Below, one piece after another: positions 18,220 through 29,248 of a DNA stretch of 64,000 nt. Each line of letters opens with the position of its first letter. The first letter of the stretch is position 1. Source of the stretch: Bizionia argentinensis JUB59 (lineage in GTDB: Bacteria; Bacteroidota; Bacteroidia; Flavobacteriales; Flavobacteriaceae); the NCBI RefSeq assembly GCF_000224335.1, contig NZ_AFXZ01000047.1, positions 1 to 64,000 of the forward strand, read 5' to 3'. Made by a program: the position numbers and the translations under genes. The notes under the pieces were generated by a model. It did no database searches and had not been told where the DNA came from. It worked only from the letters and a program-made list of their open reading frames with translations.

Positions 18220-20502
18220 ATGAGCAAACAAAGCAGAAGAAGAGAGGCATTAGTGTATCACGCGAAACCTACACCTGGAAAGATAAAAGTTGTACCAACT
18301 AAAAAATACGCTAGTCAGCGTGATTTATCGTTAGCATATTCACCAGGAGTTGCTGAGCCTTGCCTTGAAATTGAAAAAGACAAAGACAATGTTTATAAAT
18401 ATACAGCCAAAGGAAATTTAGTTGCGGTTATTACCAACGGAACAGCCGTTTTAGGTCTTGGAAATATTGGTCCTGAAGCATCTAAACCAGTTATGGAGGG
18501 CAAAGGTTTGCTTTTTAAAATATTTGCAGATATTGATGTTTTCGATATTGAAGTGGATACCGAAGATGTTGAAATATTCATTCAAACCGTAAAAATGATT
18601 GCCCCAACTTTTGGTGGTATCAATTTAGAAGATATTAAGGCGCCGGAAGCTTTTGAAATAGAACGCCGACTAAAAGAAGAATTGGATATTCCGGTTATGC
18701 ACGATGATCAACACGGAACAGCTATTATTTCAGCTGCAGCTTTATTAAACGCTTTAGAATTAGCTGAAAAAGATATTAAAGATGCGCGAATAGTTGTTAG
18801 TGGTGCAGGTGCTGCCGCTATTTCTTGCTCACGTTTATACCAAGCTTTTGGTGCCACGCGTGAAAACATGGTAATGCTAGATAGTAAAGGTGTTATTCGT
18901 CAAGATCGCGATAATTTAACACCCGAAAAAGCAGAGTTTGCAACCCATAGAGATATTACAACCATTGAAGATGCAATGAATAATGCCGATGTATTTATCG
19001 GGTTATCTACGTCTGATATCGTATCGCCAAGCATGTTATTAACCATGGCCGATAATCCGATCGTTTTTGCAATGGCAAATCCGGATCCAGAAATTGAATA
19101 TGAGTTAGCCGTTGCTACCAGAAAGGATTTAATTATGGCTACTGGCCGAAGTGATCATCCTAACCAAGTAAACAACGTTTTAGGATTTCCTTATATCTTT
19201 AGAGGTGCTTTAGACGTTCGTGCTACGAAAATTAATGAAGAAATGAAAAAGGCGGCAGTTATAGCCTTGGCTAATTTAGCCAAAGAGCCTGTGCCAGAAC
19301 AAGTAAATATAGCTTATGATGAAACACGCCTAACCTTTGGTCGTGAGTATATTATTCCAAAACCTTTTGATCCACGATTGATTTCAAAAATCCCGCCTGC
19401 AGTTGCCAAAGCAGCTATTGAAAGTGGTGTGGCAAAACATCCAATTACAGATTGGGATAAATATGAAAACGAGCTTTTAGAACGTTCAGGTTCTGATAAT
19501 AAAATGGTGCGTCTGCTTTTAAATCGCGCCAAGTTAAATCCAAAACGCGTTGTTTACACAGAAGCAGATCATTTAGACGTATTGAAAGCAGCTCAAATTG
19601 CACATGATGAAGGTATTGCACTTCCTATTTTATTAGGTCGTCGCGATGTTATTGAACGCCTAAAGCTTGAGATTGAATTTGATGCAGAGGTTCCAATTAT
19701 CGATCCAAAATCGGATGAAGAAGAAGAACGTAAAAATGCATATGCTAAAGTATATTGGCAGCAACGTCAACGCAAAGGAATTACCCTGTTTTCAGCAGAG
19801 AAAATGATGCGTGAGCGAAATTATTTTGCAGCTATGATGGTCCATGAAGGCGATGCAGATGCCTTAATTTCAGGTTTTTCACAGAGCTATCCTTTGGTTG
19901 TAAAACCGATGCTGGAAGTTATTGGTCTGGCTCCTGGCTCTACGCGTGTGGCTACAACCAATCTAATGATGACCGAACGTGGCCCGTTATTCTTAAGTGA
20001 TACGGCTATAAATATCAATCCATCAGCTACCGATTTAATGAAAATAGCTCAAATGACGGCTGGTGTGGTTAAAATGTTTGGAATGGAACCAGTTATGGCT
20101 ATGATTTCATATTCTAACTTTGGTTCTTCAAAAAATCAAACAGCCACTAAAGTTCGTGAAGCGGTTGCGTATTTACATCAAAGACACCCTGATTTATTAG
20201 TGGATGGCGAATTACAATCCGATTTCGCCTTAAACAGGGAAATGCTTGAAGATGCCTTCCCTTTTTCTAAACTAGCAGGAAAGAAAGTAAATACCTTAAT
20301 TTTTCCGAATTTAGAGTCGGCAAATATTACTTACAAACTTCTAAAAGAATTGAATCAAGCAGATTCTATTGGACCAATCATGATGGGAATGCGCAAGCCT
20401 GTACATATTTTACAATTAGATGCCAGTGTGGACGAAATTGTAAATATGACTGCAATTGCAGTAATTGATGCCCAACTAAAAGAGAAATTAGCAGATCTTT
20501 AA
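18220..20502 (+). CDS. maeB: NADP-dependent malic enzyme with phosphotransacetylase-like domain
   Basis: A 760-residue cytosolic enzyme that decarboxylates malate to pyruvate and makes NAD(P)H. The malic domain comes first ([29 protein letters not shown]), then the nucleotide-binding fold with [14 protein letters not shown]. From about residue 430 a phosphate acetyl/butyryltransferase-like domain follows ([20 protein letters not shown]). In MaeB-type enzymes that domain is regulatory and binds acetyl-CoA. The length is normal for the two-domain form. It is a single gene between queG and ruvA with its own promoter. Confidence 0.95.
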   Translation: MSKQSRRREALVYHAKPTPGKIKVVPTKKYASQRDLSLAYSPGVAEPCLEIEKDKDNVYKYTAKGNLVAVITNGTAVLGLGNIGPEASKPVMEGKGLLFKIFADIDVFDIEVDTEDVEIFIQTVKMIAPTFGGINLEDIKAPEAFEIERRLKEELDIPVMHDDQHGTAIISAAALLNALELAEKDIKDARIVVSGAGAAAISCSRLYQAFGATRENMVMLDSKGVIRQDRDNLTPEKAEFATHRDITTIEDAMNNADVFIGLSTSDIVSPSMLLTMADNPIVFAMANPDPEIEYELAVATRKDLIMATGRSDHPNQVNNVLGFPYIFRGALDVRATKINEEMKKAAVIALANLAKEPVPEQVNIAYDETRLTFGREYIIPKPFDPRLISKIPPAVAKAAIESGVAKHPITDWDKYENELLERSGSDNKMVRLLLNRAKLNPKRVVYTEADHLDVLKAAQIAHDEGIALPILLGRRDVIERLKLEIEFDAEVPIIDPKSDEEEERKNAYAKVYWQQRQRKGITLFSAEKMMRERNYFAAMMVHEGDADALISGFSQSYPLVVKPMLEVIGLAPGSTRVATTNLMMTERGPLFLSDTAININPSATDLMKIAQMTAGVVKMFGMEPVMAMISYSNFGSSKNQTATKVREAVAYLHQRHPDLLVDGELQSDFALNREMLEDAFPFSKLAGKKVNTLIFPNLESANITYKLLKELNQADSIGPIMMGMRKPVHILQLDASVDEIVNMTAIAVIDAQLKEKLADL

Positions 20503-20527
20503 AACGTGTATTCAGTTAGCAAACAGC

Positions 20528-20557
20528 TTTGATTTGGAAATAATTTTATTACATTTG
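20528..20557 (+). promoter_or_regulatory. ruvA-sprA promoter
   Basis: TTTG (20528-20531), an 18-bp spacer and TACATTTG (20550-20557) form a good Bacteroidota promoter 22 bp before the ruvA start. It probably also drives sprA, which starts 6 bp after ruvA. Confidence 0.7.
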
Positions 20558-20579
20558 AGAGTTAAAATAATGTTAATTA

Positions 20580-21161
20580 ATGATTACACATATTCAAGGA
20601 AGACTTGTTGAAAAAAAGCCAACAGACGTTGTTATAGATTGCAACGGTGTTGGCTATCATTTAAATATATCACTTCATACTTTTTCGCAAATACCAGATA
20701 GCGAAAACCTTAAGTTGTATACACACCTTCAGGTAAAGGAAGACTCGCATACGTTGTTTGGGTTTTCAACGCTTGCTGAACGCGAAATTTTCCGTTTACT
20801 CATATCAGTTAGTGGTATTGGTTCAAGTATAGCCAGGACTATGTTATCCTCTTTAACACCTGTACAGGTGCGTGAAGGAATAGCGCTTGGTGATGTTGCC
20901 TTAATTCAATCCGTTAAAGGAATTGGCGCAAAAACGGCTCAACGCGTTATTTTAGATTTGAAAGATAAAATTTTGAAAGTCTACGATATTGATGAAAATT
21001 CTACAACGCAAAGCAATACAAATAAAGATGAAGCGTTATCGGCTTTAGAGGTTTTAGGTTTCTCCAAGAAACAATCAGAACGCGTGGTAGACAAGTTTTT
21101 AACTCAAGAGCCACAAGCGGATGTCGAAACCATAATAAAGCAAGCGTTAAAAAATTTATAA
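20580..21161 (+). CDS. ruvA: Holliday junction DNA helicase subunit RuvA
   Basis: RuvA binds Holliday junctions as a tetramer and loads RuvB. The 193-residue protein has the OB-fold domain I (1-62, starting MITHIQGRLVEKKPTDVVID), the two helix-hairpin-helix motifs of domain II (LISVSGIGSSIARTMLS and IQSVKGIGAKTAQRVILDLK), a linker rich in Asn, Thr and Ser, and the RuvB-binding domain III (DEALSALEVLGFSKKQSE). Next to it is sprA, and the ruvA-sprA-gcvH order is common in flavobacteria as far as I recall. Confidence 0.97.
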   Translation: MITHIQGRLVEKKPTDVVIDCNGVGYHLNISLHTFSQIPDSENLKLYTHLQVKEDSHTLFGFSTLAEREIFRLLISVSGIGSSIARTMLSSLTPVQVREGIALGDVALIQSVKGIGAKTAQRVILDLKDKILKVYDIDENSTTQSNTNKDEALSALEVLGFSKKQSERVVDKFLTQEPQADVETIIKQALKNL

Positions 21162-21167
21162 TAGATT

Positions 21168-24100
21168 TTGAATACAACCAATCCTAATTTATTAAAAACC
21201 TTAAAAAATCAAGTACTTGTTGCTGGTGCCTTACTTTTTTCAGTGTTGGTTTGGTCGCAAACAGAGCCTGTTGAGCAAGATACAACAAAAACCGGTTTTA
21301 ATTTTGGCAATATGCAAATGCCAAATCCGTCTAGTATTGTATCTAAATATAAATACGACCCTATAACAGATCGCTATATTTATACGGAAACTATTGGCGA
21401 GTTTAATATTAATTATCCCATAATTTTAACGCCTAAAGAATATCAAGATTTAATTGTAAAGCAAGGTGTGCAATCTTATTACAAGCAAAAAATTGATGCT
21501 TTCGATGGAAAAAAGGAAGGTAGTGATGAAGGTCAGAAGAATTTATTACCGGAGTTTTATGTCAATTCAGGCTTCTTTGAAACTATTTTCGGAAGTGATA
21601 CTATTGAAGTCATTCCTCAAGGTTCCGTAGAAATGGATTTGGGTATCTTGTTTACTAAACAAGATAATCCTGCTTTCTCACCCAGAAACAGAAGTAGTTT
21701 TACATTCGATTTTGATCAGCGTATAAGTTTAAGCTTGCTAGGTAAAGTGGGAACACGACTACAAGTAACGGCTAATTATGATACACAATCTACTTTCGAT
21801 TTTCAAAATTTAATAAAATTAGAATACACACCAACTGAAGATGATATTATTCAGAAAATTGAAGTTGGTAACGTTAGTATGCCTTTAAATAGTTCTTTAA
21901 TTACTGGAGCTCAAAGTTTATTTGGTGTTAAAACACAGTTGCAGTTTGGTAAAACAACCATTACAGGTGTGTTTTCTGAACAGAAATCCGACAGGCGAAC
22001 GGTTATTGCTCAAGGTGGTGGAACGTTGGAAGAGTTTGATTTTTTTGCAAGAGATTATGATGAAAACCGTCACTTTTTCCTAGCACACTATTTTAGAGAT
22101 AATTATGATACGGCTTTGGCAAATTATCCGCATATCTTTTCCAATGTGCAAATTACACGCGTTGAAGTTTGGGTAACTAATAAAACTAACCGAACAGAAA
22201 ACGTTAGAAATATTGTGGCACTTCAGGATTTAGGAGAGTCAAACTCAAACCCATCGGCGAATAATATTTTGCTAAACCCTGTTCCTCCGGGATTTTTAAA
22301 TGCAGGCCCAAATGCTTATCCAGATAACAAGAATAACGATTTTAACCCGACAACTATTGGTTCGGGTTCAATTTTAAATAAAAGTATTAGAGATATTGCC
22401 ACCGCACAACAAGGTTTTGGAAGTTTATCTGGTGCCGTTAGTGAAGGTTCTGATTATGCAAAATTAGAAAATGCTCGTAAATTAACAGAAGGTCAGGAGT
22501 TTACCTTGAATACGCAATTAGGATATATTTCTTTAAATCAACGTTTAAATAACGATGAAGTTGTTGCGGTTGCATTTCAATATACGGTTGGTGGAAAAGT
22601 TTATCAAGTGGGAGAGTTCGCAAATGGAGGCGTGGACCCAACTGGCGTAGATACTTCTGGACCAATAACAACTGTTACCAACAACACCCTTGTTTTGAAA
22701 TTATTAAAGAGTCCGATTACAAATGTGCAACAGCCTATTTGGGACTTAATGATGAAGAATATTTATGACACAGGGGCCTACCAATTAAGTAGGGAAGATT
22801 TCAAATTGAATATTTTTTATAACGAAGCATCACCAGTTAACTTTATTACACCTGTTTCTGGCACACCTTTTCCGCAGTTTGAAGGAAATCCAATAAGCGA
22901 AACAACTTTACTACGGCTATTTAATTTTGATAGACTAAACTTTAATAATGACCCGCAAAAAAATGGTGATGGGTTTTTCGATTTTGTTCCTGGAATAACT
23001 GTCTTACCGCAAAATGGTAAAATTGTTTTTACCAAAGTCGAGCCGTTTGGTCAGTATTTATTTGAAACTTTATCATTAGCCAATTCTGAAGATTATACCA
23101 ATACAGCAACTTATAACGACAATCAGAAAAAATACGTTTATGATGTATTGTATAAGCAAACGAAGTCGGCGGCTTTAGAAGAGTCTGATAAGAATAAATT
23201 TAAAATAAAAGGGCGTTACAAATCCGAGGGTGGCGACGGTATTCCTATTGGTGCATTTAATGTACCACGTGGGTCTGTTACAGTTACAGCGGGTGGTAGA
23301 ACGTTAGTGGAAGGTGTAGATTACACCGTAAACTATCAAGCGGGAACGGTTCAGATTTTAGATGAATCTTTGAAGGCGTCTAATACACCAATTCAGGTTT
23401 CGACAGAAAATAATGCTGTTTTCGGACAGCAAACCAAGCGTTTTACTGGTGTAAATGTTGAACATAAATTTAATGAAAACTTTGTACTTGGAGGAACATG
23501 GTTGCACCTTAATGAACGGCCAATTACACAAAAAGCTAATTATAGTCAGGAACCTATTAATAACCATATTTTCGGATTTAATGGAAATTATTCCACCGAA
23601 GTACCGTTTTTAACACGTTTGGCTAATAAGCTTCCCAATATTGATACAGACGTTATGTCTAATTTATCGGTACGTGGTGAGTTTGCTTATTTAGCACCAG
23701 GGTCTCCAAAAGGAACTGACTTTGAAGGCGAAGCAACAACTTATGTGGACGACTTTGAAGGTTCTCAAAGTAATATTGACTTAAAATCTCCGCAATCTTG
23801 GTTTTTATCAAGTAGACCTCGTGGTATAAACGCTAATAATGACGATCAAAACGGCATAGAGCAAGGTTTCGATCGCGCCCTACTAAACTGGTACACTATT
23901 GATCCTATTTTTTACAGCAATAGAAGTCCAAGTGGAATTACCGATGATGATATTTCTAATTTATATACCAGTCGCGTATTTATAAATGAATTATTTCCAG
24001 GTCAAGATATTGCGCAAGGTCAAAGTACGGTTTTATACACTTTGGATTTAGCATATTATCCAGAAGAACGTGGTCCTTATAACTTTCAAACCTCTAATGT

Positions 24101-27100
24101 TGTTATTCCAGATAATCAACTAACCAATCCAGCAAATAGCTGGGGAGGTATAACAAGAGGTTTAACGTCTACCGATTTTGAACAGGCAAACGTGGAATAT
24201 ATTGAGTTTTGGTTACAAGACCCATTTCAAGAAAACCAGACGAATCCAGGTGGAAAGTTGGTATTTAATTTAGGTAATATTTCCGAGGATGTTGTTAAGG
24301 ATGGTCGTAAACTCTATGAAAATGGTCTGCCTGTCGATGGAAATGTTTTAGGTGTTTTACCACAATCTACCTCTTGGGGTGCTGCATATCCGCAAAATCA
24401 ATCACTTATTTATGCTTTTGATACCACTGGACAGGAGCGAGACAATCAAGATGTTGGTTATGATGGTTTAAGTGATTCCGACGAACGAATTGTTTTTCCA
24501 AATTATGGTATGTTAGACGATCCTTCAAACGATAACTACACTTATTTTTTAAATACGGATGGCGATATTTTTCAGCGTTACAAAAACTATAACGGTGTAG
24601 AAGGAAACTCGCCAGATACATTTTCAGATACAAATCGTGGTTCAACATCACAACCGGATGTGGAAGATGTAAACCGGGATAACACCATGAATACTATAGA
24701 TAGTTACTATGAGTATGAATTGGATATTACTCCAAGTGATTTAAATATCAACAACCCATACATTGTTGATATTAAAGAAAATCAAATAAGAACTTTACCA
24801 AACGGACAAACAGTTACACCAAAATGGTATCAGTTTAGAATTCCGGTTGACGATGTTGCAAAAACATCTATTGGTGGTATTTCCGATTTACGTTCGGTTC
24901 GTTTTGCAAGAATGTACTTAAAGCAATTTACAGAGCAAACCATCATGCGTTTTGGTACTTTAGATTTAGTACGAAGTGAATGGAGACGCTATTCAAAAAC
25001 ATTAGATGTGGATTTAGGTGATCCATCATTGGATAATACGGATTTTTCTGTAGGTGTAATCAGTACCTTAAAAAATGACGGCAGTTACCAGTCGCCACCA
25101 GGAGTAGATCCAGAAGAATTGTATAATAACAATACGGTTATCAGACAGAACGAGCAATCTTTATTGTTAGATGTTTGTGATTTAGAGTCTGAAGATGGTC
25201 GTGCAGTTTTTAAGAATATTAATGTGGATATGCGTCAATATAAACGTTTACGCATGTATATGCACGCCGAGGAAGGTTCGCAGCCTGGTTTAAATGACGA
25301 CGACTTATTTGGATATATTAGAATGGGTAACGATTTAACCCAAAACTATTACGAAATTATGGTGCCTCTTAAAGTATCGCAAGGACTGTCAAAAGAAGCG
25401 CTATGGCCAGAAGCAAACCAAGTAAATATACCATTAAAAGTATTACAAGAAATTAAATCTAAAGCTATTGCAGCTGGAAATATTAGTAGTAATAACCCAA
25501 CTTACTATGATGTTATAAGAGACCAATTAACAGAAAACCCCGTAAATCAATACGATCCATTGCCTGTTGGATTATCGGATTCCGATCAATTTCATCGAGT
25601 GGCTATTGTTGGTAATCCAAACTTTGGGGATATACGAACCTTAATGGTTGGTGTAAAAAACAGAGCGTCTGTTAGTAAATGTGCGGTACTTTGGATAAAC
25701 GAATTACGACTATCAGATATGGATAGTGAAGGTGGTTGGGCAGCTGTTTTAAGTATGGATTCTAATATTGCCGATTTTGCAAGTATAAGTGCAACTGGAA
25801 GAAAAAGTACTGCAGGATTTGGAAGTATCGAGCAAGGTCCAGAGGAGCGCAGCCGTGAAGATGTACAACAGTATGACGTGGTTACTAATGTAAATGTAGG
25901 GCAGTTGCTACCTGAAAAATGGGGTGTTCAAATTCCGTTTAATTACGGTGTAGGTGAAGAAAAAATTACGCCGCGATTTGATGAGTTTTATCGCGATATT
26001 GAATTGCAGACGCAGTTAGATAATAACGTAAACCAAGACTCTATATTAAATGTCAACGAAAATTATACCAAGCGTAAGAGTATTAATTTTATTGGAGTTC
26101 GAAAAATTAGAACAGGCGAATCTGCGCCGCGTTTCTATGATGTGGAAAACTTCACCCTTAATTATTCATATAATAAAGTAGAACATCGTGATTTTGAAAT
26201 AGAAAATGCTGTTGATAAAAATCTGCGAACAGGGGTCAATTATGCCTATAATTTTGCGCCATTAAATATAGAGCCATTCAAGAAAAATGATTCTTTGTTT
26301 ACAAGTAAGTATTGGAAACTATTAAAGGATTTTAATTTCAATCCGCTACCTGCAAGTTTTACTGTTAACTCTAATATAAATAGACAGTTTAATAAACAGA
26401 AATTTAGAGAAATTGATTTGGGAGGAGCCAATATTGGGCTTGAGGAATTATATAGACGAAATTATACATTTGACTTTGGTTACACGGTGAATTATAATTT
26501 AACCAAGGCATTATCCATGAATTTCACAGCATCCAATGTAAATATTGTTCGAAATTATTTTAAAAATAATATTAGGAATGGTGAACAAGATGCAAGTTTA
26601 GATGTTTGGGATGGATTCTTCGATTTTGGAGATCCAAACACCCAATATCAACAATTAGGTGTGAATTACGAAATTCCTATAAATAAAATACCAACTTTTG
26701 CCTTTCTGGATGCAACATATTCTTATAGTGGAGAATTTCAATGGCAAAAAGGATCTGATTTATTGGGAGATTTAGACGTAAACGGTATCACTTATGATTT
26801 AGGAAACGTCATCTCTAATGCCAATCAGCATAATTTGAATACCACCTTAAATATGAGTAAATTTTATAATCATATTGGGTTAAAAAAGAAATCGGTTAAA
26901 AGAAATACGGCTTCACGAAATGCTAAAAGAACGCCAACACCACCTGGAGCCGAAGATCTTCAAATTGCAGAGAAGCCAAAGGGAGCTGAAAAAATATCTA
27001 AAAATAGCGCAGGAACCAAACTTTTAAATACGGGAATTGATATAGTTACAGCCGTAAAACGAATTCAATTTAATTACGCAGAAACCAGCGGAACATATTT

Positions 27101-28376
27101 GCCAGGTTACTTGCAAACACCTGGATTTGTTGGAACTTTAAAGCCCACAACAGCTTTTACTTTTGGTAGCCAAAATGATGTTCGTGATATGGCGGCAAGA
27201 CGTGGTTGGTTAACCATGTATCCGGATTTTAATGATCAGTATCGTGTTAATAAAACACGTCAGTTTGATTATTCGGCAAATATAGAGCCCTTTAAAGATT
27301 TAAAGATTGATGTTGTAGGAAATAGAATGTATGCGGAAAACTTTACAGAAAACTACCGTGTAAACGATTTAGGTAGTCGCTATGAATATGAATCGCTTAC
27401 ACCAAATTCTTTTGGAAACTTTAATATTTCAACCATACTAATAAAAACGGCATTTAGTCAAAGTAATGAAATTCAGTCTCAAACATTTAATGAATTTAGA
27501 TCAAACCGTATAAAAGTTGCAAACCGATTAGCGCAAGGCTACTACGGTGGTAATTCATATCCTTTAGATGCGGAAGGTTATCCAGTTGGCTTTGGTAAAA
27601 ACAACCAAGCTGTGTTGTTGCCGTCATTTTTATCAGCCTATTCAGGGCAGAACGCTGAAAAGGTTTCTTTAGGCGCTTTCCGTGATATACCTATTCCAAA
27701 CTGGGATGTTAAATATACCGGTTTAATGAATGTAAAATGGTTTAAGAGTAAGTTTAAGCGTTTTTCCATTGTTCATGGGTATCGCTCTAATTATACTATT
27801 AATCAATTCCGCTCTAATTTAGATTATGACGTTGAAAACCCTTCAGCAGTAGATCAAAGTGGAAATTATAAAAATGAAAATCTATATAGTAATATTAACT
27901 TAAGTGAAATGTTTAGTCCACTTTTCCGGATTGATATGGAAATGAAAAGCTCCATTAAAATCCTATTAGAAATGAAAAAAGATCGTTTGTTATCCTTGAG
28001 TTTTGATAATAATTTAATGACCGAAATTCAGGGTAATGAATATATTATTGGAATGGGATATCGGATAAAAGATGTCCGTATTAAATCTAAATTAGCCGGT
28101 CCTAAAAAGCGTATAGTGAGTGATTTAAATATAAAGGCTGATATTTCGGTTCGTGATAATAAAACAATCATTCGCTACTTGGATTTAGAAAATAATCAAG
28201 TAACATCTGGTCAGACAATTTGGTCGCTAAAGTTTTCGACCGATTATTCCTTTAGTAAAAACTTAACCGGTATTTTCTATTTTGATTATGCCTTTTCAGA
28301 GTACGCTATTTCAACGGCATTTCCACAAACAACTATACGTTCTGGAATCACTCTCCGATATACTTTTGGTAATTAA
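21168..28376 (+). CDS. sprA: Type IX secretion translocon and gliding protein SprA
   Basis: SprA is the giant outer-membrane beta-barrel through which type IX substrates leave the cell; it is needed for gliding in Flavobacterium. The protein has 2402 residues. It begins at TTG 21168, 6 bp after ruvA, with a signal peptide ending SVLVWSQ. Family marks are the early YKYDPITDRYIYTETIGEF segment, the repeated SprA-N type block around residues 700-760 (GAFNVPRGSVTVTAGGRTLV), and long stretches of alternating polar and aromatic residues ending TIRSGITLRYTFGN. The length is typical (about 2300-2500). It would export the sorting-domain protein at 589-1278. gcvH follows with its own promoter. Confidence 0.96.
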   Translation: MNTTNPNLLKTLKNQVLVAGALLFSVLVWSQTEPVEQDTTKTGFNFGNMQMPNPSSIVSKYKYDPITDRYIYTETIGEFNINYPIILTPKEYQDLIVKQGVQSYYKQKIDAFDGKKEGSDEGQKNLLPEFYVNSGFFETIFGSDTIEVIPQGSVEMDLGILFTKQDNPAFSPRNRSSFTFDFDQRISLSLLGKVGTRLQVTANYDTQSTFDFQNLIKLEYTPTEDDIIQKIEVGNVSMPLNSSLITGAQSLFGVKTQLQFGKTTITGVFSEQKSDRRTVIAQGGGTLEEFDFFARDYDENRHFFLAHYFRDNYDTALANYPHIFSNVQITRVEVWVTNKTNRTENVRNIVALQDLGESNSNPSANNILLNPVPPGFLNAGPNAYPDNKNNDFNPTTIGSGSILNKSIRDIATAQQGFGSLSGAVSEGSDYAKLENARKLTEGQEFTLNTQLGYISLNQRLNNDEVVAVAFQYTVGGKVYQVGEFANGGVDPTGVDTSGPITTVTNNTLVLKLLKSPITNVQQPIWDLMMKNIYDTGAYQLSREDFKLNIFYNEASPVNFITPVSGTPFPQFEGNPISETTLLRLFNFDRLNFNNDPQKNGDGFFDFVPGITVLPQNGKIVFTKVEPFGQYLFETLSLANSEDYTNTATYNDNQKKYVYDVLYKQTKSAALEESDKNKFKIKGRYKSEGGDGIPIGAFNVPRGSVTVTAGGRTLVEGVDYTVNYQAGTVQILDESLKASNTPIQVSTENNAVFGQQTKRFTGVNVEHKFNENFVLGGTWLHLNERPITQKANYSQEPINNHIFGFNGNYSTEVPFLTRLANKLPNIDTDVMSNLSVRGEFAYLAPGSPKGTDFEGEATTYVDDFEGSQSNIDLKSPQSWFLSSRPRGINANNDDQNGIEQGFDRALLNWYTIDPIFYSNRSPSGITDDDISNLYTSRVFINELFPGQDIAQGQSTVLYTLDLAYYPEERGPYNFQTSNVVIPDNQLTNPANSWGGITRGLTSTDFEQANVEYIEFWLQDPFQENQTNPGGKLVFNLGNISEDVVKDGRKLYENGLPVDGNVLGVLPQSTSWGAAYPQNQSLIYAFDTTGQERDNQDVGYDGLSDSDERIVFPNYGMLDDPSNDNYTYFLNTDGDIFQRYKNYNGVEGNSPDTFSDTNRGSTSQPDVEDVNRDNTMNTIDSYYEYELDITPSDLNINNPYIVDIKENQIRTLPNGQTVTPKWYQFRIPVDDVAKTSIGGISDLRSVRFARMYLKQFTEQTIMRFGTLDLVRSEWRRYSKTLDVDLGDPSLDNTDFSVGVISTLKNDGSYQSPPGVDPEELYNNNTVIRQNEQSLLLDVCDLESEDGRAVFKNINVDMRQYKRLRMYMHAEEGSQPGLNDDDLFGYIRMGNDLTQNYYEIMVPLKVSQGLSKEALWPEANQVNIPLKVLQEIKSKAIAAGNISSNNPTYYDVIRDQLTENPVNQYDPLPVGLSDSDQFHRVAIVGNPNFGDIRTLMVGVKNRASVSKCAVLWINELRLSDMDSEGGWAAVLSMDSNIADFASISATGRKSTAGFGSIEQGPEERSREDVQQYDVVTNVNVGQLLPEKWGVQIPFNYGVGEEKITPRFDEFYRDIELQTQLDNNVNQDSILNVNENYTKRKSINFIGVRKIRTGESAPRFYDVENFTLNYSYNKVEHRDFEIENAVDKNLRTGVNYAYNFAPLNIEPFKKNDSLFTSKYWKLLKDFNFNPLPASFTVNSNINRQFNKQKFREIDLGGANIGLEELYRRNYTFDFGYTVNYNLTKALSMNFTASNVNIVRNYFKNNIRNGEQDASLDVWDGFFDFGDPNTQYQQLGVNYEIPINKIPTFAFLDATYSYSGEFQWQKGSDLLGDLDVNGITYDLGNVISNANQHNLNTTLNMSKFYNHIGLKKKSVKRNTASRNAKRTPTPPGAEDLQIAEKPKGAEKISKNSAGTKLLNTGIDIVTAVKRIQFNYAETSGTYLPGYLQTPGFVGTLKPTTAFTFGSQNDVRDMAARRGWLTMYPDFNDQYRVNKTRQFDYSANIEPFKDLKIDVVGNRMYAENFTENYRVNDLGSRYEYESLTPNSFGNFNISTILIKTAFSQSNEIQSQTFNEFRSNRIKVANRLAQGYYGGNSYPLDAEGYPVGFGKNNQAVLLPSFLSAYSGQNAEKVSLGAFRDIPIPNWDVKYTGLMNVKWFKSKFKRFSIVHGYRSNYTINQFRSNLDYDVENPSAVDQSGNYKNENLYSNINLSEMFSPLFRIDMEMKSSIKILLEMKKDRLLSLSFDNNLMTEIQGNEYIIGMGYRIKDVRIKSKLAGPKKRIVSDLNIKADISVRDNKTIIRYLDLENNQVTSGQTIWSLKFSTDYSFSKNLTGIFYFDYAFSEYAISTAFPQTTIRSGITLRYTFGN

Positions 28377-28386
28377 GAGTTATTAG

Positions 28387-28417
28387 TTTGAAAATATGAA
28401 ACGAATAAATACATTTG
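28387..28417 (+). promoter_or_regulatory. gcvH promoter
   Basis: TTTG (28387-28390), exactly 19 bp, then TACATTTG (28410-28417) is a textbook Bacteroidota promoter 17 bp before the gcvH ATG. Confidence 0.8.
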
Positions 28418-28433
28418 TAAAAAATATATAAAC

Positions 28434-28814
28434 ATGAATATTCCAGCTGAATTAAAATATACAAAAGATCACGAATGGGTAAAACTAGAAGGTGATGTAG
28501 TAATTGTAGGTATTACTGATTTCGCTCAAAGTGAATTAGGTGATATCGTTTACGTAGAAGTTGAAACTGTAGATGAGACTTTAGATGCAGACGAAATTTT
28601 TGGATCTGTAGAAGCCGTTAAAACTGTATCTGACTTATTTTTACCAATTTCTGGTGAAATCATCGAGTTTAACGAAGCACTTGAAGATGCTCCAGAATTA
28701 GTAAACAGCGATCCTTATGGTGAGGGTTGGATGATTAAAATCAAATGTTCGGACGTATCAGATGTGGCTAAACTAATGTCTGCAGACGATTATAAAGAAT
28801 TAGTGGGTGCTTAA
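28434..28814 (+). CDS. gcvH: Glycine cleavage system H protein
   Basis: GcvH is the lipoyl carrier that shuttles the aminomethyl group between the P, T and L proteins of glycine cleavage. It has 126 residues, the normal length. The lipoylated lysine is Lys63 in [14 protein letters not shown], and the start is [13 protein letters not shown] as expected. The other gcv genes are not nearby. Its last codons overlap the start of the VanZ-like gene by 8 bp. Confidence 0.97.
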   Translation: MNIPAELKYTKDHEWVKLEGDVVIVGITDFAQSELGDIVYVEVETVDETLDADEIFGSVEAVKTVSDLFLPISGEIIEFNEALEDAPELVNSDPYGEGWMIKIKCSDVSDVAKLMSADDYKELVGA

Positions 28815-29184
28815 AAAACACACCTTATTAATTTCTATAGCTTATACGATATCGTTACTAGCGGTTAGTTTAATAAGGTTGGATTTTAGTGAGATTGAAA
28901 CTATAATACCATCATTTGCAGACAAAGTATTTCATTTTGGTGCATATGGGGTTTTAACTGGAGTTTGGTTTTATACCTTTAATTATAGGTATAATATGTC
29001 CAGAATTAAAGCTTTGTTAATTATTTCTACTGCGTGTATTGCGTTTGGTATAATTATTGAAGTCTTACAAAAAGAATTAACAAACACGCGTTATTTTGAT
29101 TGGTATGATATATTAGCCAATGTGGGAGGTGTACTTTTAGCCACTTACTTAGTGCTCTTTTTCAAAAAATCTGACGTTAAATAA
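28807..29184 (+). CDS. VanZ-like family membrane protein
   Basis: A 125-residue inner-membrane protein with four hydrophobic helices (about 8-22, 37-55, 68-86 and 100-119). It has the VanZ-like features: a conserved [12 protein letters not shown] motif at the end of the first loop and [20 protein letters not shown] at the last helix. VanZ relatives are linked to glycopeptide tolerance in enterococci, but the function of this short form is unknown. It starts with GTG inside the end of gcvH, so it is likely made by translational coupling. Confidence 0.8.
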   Translation: MLKKHTLLISIAYTISLLAVSLIRLDFSEIETIIPSFADKVFHFGAYGVLTGVWFYTFNYRYNMSRIKALLIISTACIAFGIIIEVLQKELTNTRYFDWYDILANVGGVLLATYLVLFFKKSDVK

Positions 29185-29248
29185 TATTAATCGTTTGTTT
29201 CATAACCATTTTTTTGGTTATTTAGCAGGCAGTAATAAATCTATAACT

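Noticed and set aside
29202-29221. Hairpin ATAACCA/TGGTTAT with a T6 loop before tonB
   Set aside because: The stem is short and AT-rich and is followed by only three T; I could not decide between a weak terminator and chance.
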